Shown: positions 1-14,654 of the stretch, piece after piece
Numbering within the stretch: position 1 is the stretch's first letter
How the letters are laid out: the number at the start of each line of letters is the position of its first letter
DNA from: Ettlia oleoabundans
Taxonomy: Eukaryota > Chlorophyta > Chlorophyceae > Chlamydomonadales
Assembly (NCBI GenBank): GCA_019693395.1
Contig: JAAMXP010002846.1
Coordinates: 1-27,332, forward strand
Length of the DNA stretch: 27,332 bases
Reading direction: 5' to 3'
The notes under the pieces: model-generated
Seen by the model: only the letters and a program-made list of their open reading frames with translations
What the model was told of the DNA's origin: nothing
Databases searched by the model: none
Made by a program: the position numbers and the translations under genes

Positions 1-28
1 GTGTGGGTGTGTGTGTGGGGGGGGGGGG
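1..28. repeat. GT microsatellite running into a 12-base G tract
   Basis: A (GT)-rich stretch is followed by twelve consecutive G at 17-28. On the minus strand this reads as a pyrimidine-rich C tract then CA repeats, just downstream of the probable splice donor of the ParA-like gene, so it probably lies in that gene's first intron. Tract length here is prone to sequencing and assembly error. Confidence 0.8.
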
Positions 29-58
29 TTGTTTGGGGGCTTGTACAAGGTTTATATC

Positions 59-382
59 CTAACAAAGATCGTCACCAAAAGGGCATAACGAGTCAAAGTC
101 ACTGTTGGCAACAAGTGGCAAGCTTGTGGGGATTACCCGCAATATGTAATGCTGCCCTTGCTCAGGGTTAACTACCCCAGGCTCAAGGCCATTCTCTGGT
201 GCATTCAGCCCTTGAGGAGGAATCAGCATGCTTGTCAGGCTACATTGCCCATCAAGGTCCAGCAGTGCCACACGTTTGTTGGGCCCATCAGGGCGCGCAA
301 GCTCCGCGGCAATGTTGATAGAGAGCGTGGTCTTGCCCACTCCTCCCTTGAAGAACCAAATTGCAATCTTCTTGGCAGGCAT
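59..382 (-). CDS. ParA/MinD-type P-loop ATPase, first exon, truncated by window edge
   Basis: The ATG at 382 (context AACATGCC) opens a frame with a deviant Walker A motif KGGVGKTT at residues 12-19, followed by a second conserved block LLDLDGQ near residue 42. Together these are the hallmark of the ParA/MinD/Soj ATPase family, which in bacteria dimerises on ATP and positions plasmids, chromosomes or division proteins. Only about 102 residues are visible, whereas family members are usually about 200-300 aa. A likely GT donor lies at 75-74 (after CCTTTTG), so the exon probably ends at 76 and the frame's stop at 59 is intronic. The rest lies left of the window. No transit peptide is apparent, because the motif starts at residue 12. 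It could be a eukaryotic ParA-like protein acquired from bacteria or a MinD relative. The ATPase fold is certain, the cellular role unknown. Confidence 0.8.
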   Translation of the reverse strand: MPAKKIAIWFFKGGVGKTTLSINIAAELARPDGPNKRVALLDLDGQCSLTSMLIPPQGLNAPENGLEPGVVNPEQGQHYILRVIPTSLPLVANSDFDSLCPFGDDLC

Positions 383-1003
383 GTTTGCACCTGCAAGGTT
401 TGTTCTGAAGATGTAGCTCAGGCGTCCTGGTATTGCTTGAAAAGCAGGCAGGCCGTAACAGCAGGGTCCACGTCAACCAGCAGGCCTGAGCAACCCACAG
501 CTTACAATGCAGTCCTGATCGTGGACGAAGCGTTAAGTGGCCCTATGAGCACTTCGCCGACACCAGCGAGCAGGGTTGCGGGCTAAGCACAACGCGCAGG
601 CATGGGATACCGCATCCAGGCGCTGCTTGGGCACCTTTGTCGGAAAAGCGCGTGTTAGAAGCTTACCGTCGCTGCAGGCACCCCGCAAGCGCTGGATAAG
701 GGATTTGCGCACCCTGCCTGTCCAAGTTTGGTTCTGTTCCCAGAAATGAGACTAGAGCGGTAGGACGAGCGAACAAACCCCGAACAAATGGTGAACAAGC
801 GGTTGCATGCACAATGGCACCTGCGAGACGGTATCGTAATATTAGTATGACAATTTTCCCAAGCGGACCAGGAAGTACGCTCGAGCAGTACAAGCCCTTG
901 ATGCAATTCAGGGAACTCGCCTGGTTGCTTTTTGGACAGTGATTAAGATCCTTCCGTCATTTAACAAGAATCGCTCACATTCAATGGGTGAAAGCGCGTA
1001 CAT

Positions 1004-1029
1004 TTGAAAGCGTACGTGTACGCTTTCAA
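1004..1029. repeat. Perfect inverted repeat, 12-bp arms, 2-nt spacer
   Basis: TTGAAAGCGTAC, then GT, then GTACGCTTTCAA: the arms are exact reverse complements. A related partial copy (GAAAGCGCGTAC) lies just upstream at 990-1001. It lies about 620 bp upstream of the ParA-like start and about 780 bp past the FAP stop. It could be a binding site for a dimeric transcription factor, a hairpin, or a footprint of a mobile element. Confidence 0.85.
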
Positions 1030-1584
1030 TTGAGCGCTGTTCCGCGTCTTGCAAGGCGCTGAGACCAGCTCAGAAGTGCTGCGGAGCCTTACCTTCCCCG
1101 CCGTAAGGACGCAGCCATGTTGCCGCACATGCCTGCTACGTCATAGTGGGCCAGGGATGGCGTCTCTGGGGGTCAGCAGGCTGTAATCGGGAGGTGGAAG
1201 TGCCTGTCTACAACCCTATTGGCCCTTGAAGAGGTAAAATGCGGAGGGGAGGGACGAATTGCTGCCAACTGGGCAAGTTAGCCCTGAAACGCCCTATTTC
1301 TCCCTGGGGGGTCGGTTGAGCCGTGCAACCAGCCCTAGTTTGAGAAAAATCCGACCGAACTCCACCTCCACGTCACAAACCACACATGTTCTACATCTGA
1401 GCAGGTCACACGATTCTATCTGGTGTTAAGGCCTGGCTACTCCTATGGCCAGCAAGCCAGAATTGAATGCTTAGCAGTGGGTCATTGTTGGACTGCTTTT
1501 TGACGTACTCGGTTGCTATAGTAAGGCATTGTGAATGATCGACCCGTTGGCTTGATGCTGGAGGTTGTGTTCCAGATTCAATTC

Positions 1585-1589
1585 TTACA
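1585..1589 (-). terminator. Candidate FAP poly(A) signal (TGTAA)
   Basis: TTACA on the plus strand reads TGTAA on the minus strand, about 225 nt past the FAP stop codon. TGTAA is the poly(A) signal described for green algae. Chance occurrence of a pentamer is possible. Confidence 0.4.
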
Positions 1590-1812
1590 TAAGCAAAGTA
1601 TGTAATGAGGCAGCTGTATACCGGCACAGAAATGAAAGAGGGAATGGAGTCAAGAGCACACAGGATTTGGTTTCCTTTTGGTCTCAGCGTTGGGGCAGGC
1701 ATCACCAGCAGCATCAATCAATAGACATCAAAACTGAGAGCATCAAAAAAGTAAAAACGTAAGGGACATTGGAAACGCAAGGTACTTGAGCCAGGTGAAG
1801 GGACTCTTAGCT

Positions 1813-7447
<5,635 letters not shown>

Positions 7448-9575
7448 ATGGACGGACAAGTGCATCCGCAGGCAGCAGCAGGGGTGACGGCCTTGCCGCC
7501 CCCACCTGGACCGCAGACGGTCGCGTTGCCGCCGCCAATCACCACAGGAGGCGGTGGTGCGGTGCCATCCCAGGCTAGGACTCTGCAGGCGGCCCGCCCG
7601 CCCATGCCCCATCCCCCAGTGGGCCTTGCGCAAACCAAGCGTCCCGGACGCAAGGGCGGTCGGGGTGGCAGAGGGGTGGCAGCGGGTGCAGCAGAGCAAG
7701 ATGACCCTCTAATTAGGCTGGGCCCTGAGATCAGCCGGAACAGCGAGCGGCTGCGAACTGGCTGGCGCCCCGTCCAGCTGTCCAGCGAGGACAAGGCAGC
7801 TGAGGTCGCGCTAAGTGACGAGCAGCTTACAGCCAGCAGCAGCGCAGGATACCGCATGGTAGGTGGTGGCAGCGGCATTAGCTGGCTGCTTGGCCAACAT
7901 TCTTGAAATGTCCGTTGGTGTTGGATACGTGTGCATTGGTTTCACGCTGCATTGGTTTCACGCTGCTGTTGTCAGTATTTTCATATATTTTTCAGCTGCA
8001 TAGCGGGATTTTCCTTACCAGCAAGTGCTGCTGTTCCAGCAGGTCCGGGCCACACATGGCGCTTACTGCGGCACTTGGTATTTTGAAGTCAAGGTCAACA
8101 GGCTTGGACCCAGCGGGGCTGCCAGGTGTGTGCAGCTTGTGCGTGAGAAAATGGCCACTCTTGTGGGTGGGCTGGCAATCATGGGCGTTCCATAGAGCCC
8201 ACCATTCGCACCCTTTGCTCAACCTGCACCACACTGCTACTGCCGCTGCTGCAGGGTGGGATGGGCGACCCGGCGAGCAGAGATTGACGCGCCTGTGGGT
8301 TCCGACAAGTATGGTTTCAGCTATCGCAGCATGCAGGGCAGCAAGGTGTGTGAGCAAAGACGTGACATATAGTTGTAAAACATGGTTCCAGCATTTCCAA
8401 TTGTGTCGAACCAGCCCGCGGCGCCATTCTCCATACGCTTTATTCGCTGCACCGGGACTGTACCAGCCCCAATGCTCCTTGCTTCTGCAGGTGCATGCCG
8501 GGTGGCGGGACGATTACGGGGAGGAATATAAGGAGGGGGATGTTGTGGGCTGCCTGCTGCATATGCCTGAAGGCGGGCGGCCGTTTGAACAGGGCCCAGC
8601 AGGTAAGGGTTTTTTTTCGCGGTCGGCAAATGTTCCCTTCCCATCAATGGTTTTGTCAGCTTCGTTTACATTGAGCATATGGCAGTTGCGTGGGAAACAT
8701 GCTAGCAGGGTATGTTTACGTGGGGCACATTCACCCCGTCCAGCACTTTTGCGGCATGGTTTGGGGGGAACCAATTTGTATTGCCTCTCACTCAGCTTTG
8801 CTGCAGATGTCGTGAAGTACAAGAACAAGCTGTACTTCATTGCGGGGGAGCAGGCAGAGCCCGTGAACCTGGCTGGCAGCTTTGTGGCCTTCACCTTGAA
8901 TGGAAAGCTCCAGGTGGGACCAGTGCTGGTTAACCTTAGTTTGCTGGTTGTTAGCGTTCTGTAAATTTTTCCTAGTGTTTCTTGACATGTATTACTGACT
9001 GACTGAGGGATGTTACAGAGTCTGCGCCAGGATACCTGCTGGCGGGGAGGTAGAATCAGACATTTATTAAGCCTGCCTGCAAGGATGACGAGATGCGTAT
9101 TGCTTCATAAGTACCCAACCTACGTCCGTATCGGTCCGTTGGTTGATTGCAGGGCAAGGCATATACCGATATTCCAGAGGGCACATACTACCCGGCCATT
9201 TCACTGTACACCAACCCCACAAAGCAGCATGCACCAGCGTCGGTGACCGTCAACTTTGGAGAGCGCGGCTTCGCGTCCGACCCGCCCGAAATCGAGGGTT
9301 GTCCCACAGCGCAGCCAGCCTTTTATCTGTCGGGGCCACGACCTGGGCAGGCACAGGCATCGCAGCCGCAGGCGGGGGAGCGGCATCAGTCACCGGCACC
9401 TTTGCAGCAGGTTTCACCACCACAGCAGCAGCTGGGGCCACGGGAGCCTACGGAGTTAGGGCAGGAGCAGCAGTCAGGCCCACCACAGCAGCAGCAGCAG
9501 CAACAGCAGCCAGGGTCACCCCGATTGCATCAACCAGAGCAACATACAGTTCAACCTATGCAAACCGATTTGTAG
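7448..9575 (+). CDS. ASH2: ASH2/Trauco-like SPRY protein, COMPASS (Set1/MLL) complex subunit
   Basis: ASH2 binds RbBP5 and the SET methyltransferase in the nucleus and stimulates histone H3K4 methylation. Six exons (7448-7858, 8043-8125, 8255-8345, 8491-8602, 8807-8913, 9153-9575) join in frame to 408 aa. Residues 1-110 are Pro/Gly/Ala-rich with a basic patch (KRPGRKGGRGGRG) typical of nuclear disorder. The SPRY domain spans about 127-304: GYRMVRATHG, WYFEVKV, AARVGWATR, GSDKYGFSYRS, GDVVGCLLH, then IPEGTYYPAISLY and VTVNFG. That order and wording match ASH2 rather than other SPRY proteins. The tail (305-408) is Gln/Pro-rich with a poly-Q run. There is no PHD finger, unlike animal ASH2L; plant Trauco is similarly SPRY-centred. 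An in-frame ATG at 7349 would add 33 residues, but a likely splice acceptor at 7440 favours 7448. Confidence 0.9.
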
Positions 9576-9615
9576 CGCAAGCAGCACCCCCTCATTGACA
9601 ATAACATCATATTAG

Positions 9616-9620
9616 TGTAA
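9616..9620 (+). terminator. First candidate ASH2 poly(A) signal (TGTAA)
   Basis: TGTAA lies 40 nt past the ASH2 stop. Further TGTAA copies at 9715-9719 and 9783-9787 would give longer, more usual 3' UTRs. Which one is used cannot be read from sequence. Confidence 0.3.
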
Positions 9621-9935
9621 TGTGAAGGTTGGATGCCACGATTTGGTGATGTTCCCGTTAGTCAACCGAACAGGGCGCCAAACATGTGTATTTCTCCTTA
9701 CAATGAAGCACTCCTGTAAACAATTGCTGCTCGCACGTGCAAGTTGCCCAGCGGTAGTCTGGTCAAGATAACTGAACATAGCTGTAAATCAAGGGTGCAG
9801 CCGTCAAATGTCTGCTGCTGCAATATGCCACGAGGGTCGCACAAACACAACAGCGCCTCGGGGCCAACCGAACTCGGCCAAATTTTCGAGATGCAAACCT
9901 GTGATCAGTGGACCTCCTTCAGCTTGTTCGACTGC

Positions 9936-9940
9936 TTACA
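9936..9940 (-). terminator. Candidate inositol kinase poly(A) signal (TGTAA)
   Basis: TGTAA on the minus strand, about 530 nt past the stop. A second copy at 10444-10448 sits only about 20 nt past the stop, which would make a very short 3' UTR. Confidence 0.3.
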
Positions 9941-10468
9941 GGACGTTCAGATGCACAGAAGCAGCAAAATGAACAATGAGCACAGAACTCCCGTGCCAGC
10001 ATCAGGCGTCAGGAACATGCATGATCAACCCATGGGGCAAACGAGGATTGTGACAAAAGAACGTTCAATCGCAAGCAGCGACCAAAATACATGGGAACAC
10101 GACTTGAGTGGCTGATTGTCGTGCAAACAGACAAAGCAGACAAAAAGGTTGATCAGTGCGCAGAGGCGGCAGGTGTGGGGGGCGTCACCCAGGCAACAAT
10201 GCACGACCAGAGGGCCCATGACAAAACGGGAGAGCAAAACAGACATCCTGAGGCGCATACGGCGCAAATTTGAGAGACAAAGACATTGAAGCATTCATTT
10301 CTGAGGGAATACCTGAAACTGCAGGCATATGTTTTGTACATATATCGAAAAAGTAAAGTAACAAAAAGACTGGAGGGGCTGGTGCTTGGGTGTACAGGCC
10401 ATGTCAGATGACTGGCATCCACAGTTTGACAGCAAACAAAGCATTACACAATGCATGCGTCGTCGGAA

Positions 10469-13400
10469 CTACACGATTGGAAGGTCCTGCTGCACTGTGG
10501 TATGCACCACGCCACGCAGGCGAGCCAGCAAAGCACGCAAACCAGCCAAAAAGTTGTCGTCCCGGCTGCTGCCGTCTGCCTGGAAGGTGTGCGCAAAATC
10601 TACTATGCGCACCCGCACTTGCGCCTCCTCAGCGCTGCGAGCATCACCCTCATACAGCAACAGGACTGCAGACAAAAGGCAAGGATGCAAGTGGGTGGGC
10701 AGAAGGGCATAGGAGTCATTGCCCTATTGCCAGGTTGCGAAAGGTCCAACATAGACTCAGGCGCAATGTGTTCCTGTTGCAACCACATCAGCAACGGCTA
10801 AGCACACAGAAGAGGAGGCAATCACCACACTACCCACAGCACACAATCACGACAAACGCAGGCAACAATCCTGCTTGGCAAACACAAATGCTGTGACAAC
10901 TCAAAATATATCCATACTTCCCATTCGTCTCCCCCAACGATACAACAACATTAGAAACGACCGTCCAAATCCTCCCTTTTTATCTACGCTCCAACCTTGA
11001 AATGTAACTGGTGGTCATACCCCTCCATGCCCCCCCTTGGTGACGAAAAGTGCAAGTCTCGCTGCACCCACCTGAAGATGAGTAGAAGTGGAAGTCGCGC
11101 TGCACCGAGAACCAGGCCTCCAGCGCCTCCAGCTGCACTATGGCTCCTGCACTGCCGCCATACACGTCGGCGGGGCGCAGCCCGTGCTCTGCAGCAAGAG
11201 CAAGTGGCCGGCGGCAAAAGCTTGAAAATCCCAGTGACTTCTCTCTTTGCTTGACAATCAAAAAGGATGGCCACACCTTTGTGTCGAATCCGCGACTGGC
11301 AGATTTATGGGTACGCTTTGGCCCAAATGTTAGATGCTGCCTGCTCTCGTTCGGGCGCTAAGTGGTCCAACCCACCCTCCATTGCATGCATTCACCCACT
11401 TCCCCACAATTTCCCCACCCACCGTTGTGTGCAAAGGACACCAGAGCTTTGTCCACCAGCTCCAATGGCAACGTCTTACACCACCGCTTGCTGGCACGCC
11501 AGTAGCCCCCCGCACCATGCCGGAACACCTGCAAATTGTGATGAGATACGCAAGCAAGTGGGCCATGGCAGATCTCATTCAAGGAGCTTGCTGCCAGGCA
11601 AAGTAAGGTCATTGTGCCACAGATCTTTTGCACAGTATAGCACTCACTAGAAATGAGACTGACAAAGCCAAGTGTATATGCGTTTCCCCTCGACTGCAGC
11701 CACGCTTCGGTCAAGCTGCTGCAGCCACCGCACCTGCATGCCACAGATTTTGAACCCCAATGTGGCCTGCGTGGTTGCCTGATCCTTCTCCCTGCAATCA
11801 GACATACATTGCATGATGTGTATCAGCTGAAAGCTATAAATAAACTGCAATGGCCATCATGTCGATCAGAAAAAACAAGCAGTGGAGCGTGCACCTGGAG
11901 TCACTTGACAACCATCAGAAGGGGAAAGTTGCGCCCCCACCCACCCCTTTACCTCCCCACTCCCCTGCCCCCACAGGGCTCACTTGCACCGCTGGATGTA
12001 CTTGTTATCTGCCTGCGGGTACCAGGTGCGGAAGCCAATCTTGATGTCCATGATGCACGGGTGGCGGTATGCTCGTGCCAGATCTTCCAGCTCCAGCAGC
12101 GTGCGCCCATCCTCGTGCTGGATTGTGCCATCTGCAGCGGGCAGTGATGGAGAAAGAGGGTGCAACGATGACATTGGCGGGCGGAATGCGAGTGCTGGAA
12201 GATACGGTTGATAGGCAAGCTCCTTGTGATAAAGTCTTGAGTGGGCCAGGAGAGGAAGCACCTCAAAACTGCATGATGCACACATGACGCGCAGGACCAG
12301 ACACAGAAAGCCGCATCCACTCACAGTAATTGGGGATGGCACGAAGCAGCGGTGCGTTGCGTATTGAGAACGGCAGGCCGGCAAATGCCACCTGGCCTGC
12401 CGCGCTATCGCCGCCCTCACTGCCGCTGCTAGCGCTGGCAGCTTGGGAACCCCCATTGTGTAGCCAGTGGGCAGCGGTGCTTGCATTAGGGGTCAACGCG
12501 AGGCTTGACATACAAGCCTCAGCATCTGCCAGTCCATCGCTTCCAAGCCCCGTGCTGCTTCCCGCTGCTGGTGGGCTTGCCGCTGCTGCTGGGCTCGCTG
12601 CTGTTGCTGACGTCCTTGCCGAACTTGCATCCCGTTGCCGCTCCTGTGGCCCCGGTGGGTGGCTGTGGTGCAGGAGTTCCGACATGAATGGCGAGCGGTG
12701 AGGCTGGCTGTTGGAGCCTACAGTCAGGCTTTGATAGTGTGTCTGCTGGCCCAAAAGAGCCGCTGCCTGTGCATGCTGAGGCAGGGAGTAAGCTTCCCGG
12801 GGGCTATCTGGCAAGTGGTGGTGCTCCAAGCCTGCTTGCAAACTATGATGAGGTGCCTGCTGCTCTCCGGCCCGCTGCTGCTTCTGTTCCTGGCTTTCTC
12901 GGGATGTTGGAAAACCTGGTGCTGGGGAATCTACTCGTTCCGGCCGCTGTTGCTGCTGCTGCACGGTAGAGTCATATTCCTGCTGCTGCTGCTGCATGGT
13001 GGACTCCGAGAGAGGGGCAGTCACAGGGTGACAGCCCCTAACGGCGCCTGCTTGCTGCGCGCTGGTCCAAGCCGCTGGCGCGTTGCCTCCACGCTTGCGC
13101 CGTGCAGGGCCTAAACAGCTGCAGCTGTCACCGCTGGCGTCCTGGCGGAAGCTTTCCATTAGGTGTCGCCCCGTATGCTCTGAGAAATCGTCGCTATCTG
13201 GCGACCTGCCGTACCGCGGCGTGAGTTCCTCCTCTTCTACCTGCTCACCCTCCGGCCACGCATCAACCTCCCGCTGCTCTGCCACCACTGGCAACACAGC
13301 GCCTGACATGCCCTGCTGCCCCGGATGCTGCTGAGGGTGCGTGGCTGCATGCTGCAGCGGCGAGCCCGGGCTGCCTATGGGGCTAGCTATGCCCATCTTG

Positions 13401-14254
13401 GCCAGAGTGCGGGTTGACAGCAGGCCCAGCTCGTCACGCTGCGCCACAGGCAACACCTAGTTAGTATGACTGACTAAGGCATCTTTGAATATGTACTGTG
13501 GCTGTCCAATAGCACAAAAGCTGAGCACCAACGAGTGGTTATAGCCATTGAACAGCAACCTGTTGTGCATCCACAACAAAACGGTTCCGCAGCTTTCTTG
13601 TCGCAAGTGCTAATATACAACAGCAGTTGGAATACAACAGCAGTGGCGCTCAAGGCAAACAGGCTGCACACCTGCATGACAGCCATCGGTCCTCGCTCCT
13701 TGCAGCTAGCCCTGAAAGATGGGAACAGCTGGCGCAAATGGCGATGCTGCCATGGCAGCGATGCCGCAGCAGCCGCGGCACTATTATCGCTGCCATGTTG
13801 AGCCCCCCCATTGGCCAGTGCCATCGCCTCACTCTTCTGCTGCTCTGCTGCAGCGGCTGCTGCCTTCTCAGCGCATAGCATGGTCTGCACAACGTCATAG
13901 AAGGCTCTCTCCCGGTCGCCACGCGGCCCGCGTTGCAGCGGTTTGTAGAAGTGGCCGCGATCATCAATCAGTGACCCCGCCTTGCCATCTGCAACAGCCA
14001 CAAATAAGGAATATGCTCCCGCTGCAAGCAGACGACAATGCTGGCCGGCGCATGACACACTAATTGACCGTTGCCCTGTCACGCAACCACCCAGCACAGG
14101 CCGCCACATTCTGTTGCGCTGTTGTGCCGGTCAACTCCCTGCAGGGGGGGCCGCTGTCGCACCAACCTTCAAACAAATGACCAGCGACCTGCACCAGCAC
14201 AGCAGCAGACGGTTCGGTAAAACATGGTTGTGCGTGCAGTTGAGGAGCGGACAT
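10469..14254 (-). CDS. IPK2: Inositol polyphosphate kinase (IPK2/IPMK family) with large disordered insertion
   Basis: The family phosphorylates soluble inositol phosphates to InsP4-InsP6; IPK2/IPMK members act mainly in the nucleus and influence transcription. Eight exons (14254-14167, 13988-13672, 13456-12325, 12131-11984, 11791-11734, 11528-11423, 11188-11072, 10665-10469) join in frame to 720 aa. Visible motifs are VAGH (residues 23-26), the Lys-Pro ATP-site segment FYKPLQ (43-48), ERAFYD (56-61), PNYYGT (510-515), the diagnostic PxxxDxKxG as PCIMDIKIG (537-545), LGFKICGMQVF (from about 573), SSSVLLLYEGD, and the metal-binding DFAH (678-681). In other members FYE and PxYYG lie only tens of residues apart. 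Here about 450 residues intervene, mostly from the 1132-nt exon 3, rich in Ser, Ala, Gln, Pro and His with poly-Q and CAG/CTG runs. Intron 2 has a TAG acceptor. I name it IPK2 because plants carry that branch; IP6K cannot be excluded. Confidence 0.88.
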
Positions 14255-14654
14255 GCCGTCGCAGCGCGGCACCTGATGCTCGCACGGTCTTAATCGTGGT
14301 GTCTCCAGCTTGGTTGCAGCTCGACTGAACCGGGTGAGAAGTGCGTTGGTCGGTCCAGCAGAGTGAGGCCTGGCAATGCGCGGGGAAGTGCCTCTGAATG
14401 ACTACTTGCGGTTGGAGACTGTCAATAGCACGTATAAGGGAAGACACTATCAGGATCTCGGCACCGAAATGCTGCGTGCTGCCGACATGGACAGAAGGCC
14501 AAGAGCGCCGAGGCCGCCTGGTTGATGCATGCAGACAAACGAACCCCTTAAAAAAGGCACAAGTATAGTGAGGGGTAAAGGTGGCGTTGCCTTGAAATTT
14601 TGTCGTTGCATCAGTTGTGCTGGCGCGCCAGGCTTGCTGGGTTTCCAGTGGACA
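14255..14654. promoter_or_regulatory. Shared divergent promoter of IPK2-like kinase and GCN5
   Basis: Only 400 bp separate the two start codons, which point apart, so the promoters and both 5' UTRs must be packed here. A TATA-like CGTATAAGGG lies at 14431-14440, about 220 bp before the GCN5 ATG. No coding region is recognisable. Confidence 0.55.

Larger units (their letters stand above)
383..1812. other. Non-coding interval between the ParA-like gene and the FAP stop
   Basis: This stretch should hold the ParA-like promoter (left part) and the FAP 3' UTR (right part). Open frames here are short, occur in several frames at once, and match no family I recognise. The notable features are a perfect 12-bp-arm palindrome at 1004-1029 and a minus-strand TGTAA at 1585-1589. 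I see no RNA gene. Confidence 0.6.
9576..10468. other. Convergent 3' region between ASH2 and the inositol kinase
   Basis: Both neighbouring genes end toward this 893-bp stretch. It is A-rich, with short uninformative open frames. TGTAA occurs on the plus strand at 9616, 9715 and 9783, and on the minus strand at 9698-9702, 9936-9940 and 10444-10448. I see no gene here. Confidence 0.6.

Noticed and set aside
11650..11733. Read-through of inositol kinase exon 5 past 11734
   Set aside because: It stays open to 11647, but the next exon (from 11528, VFRHGAGGYWRASKRW) supplies the family's expected continuation after GMQ, so the stretch is intronic.
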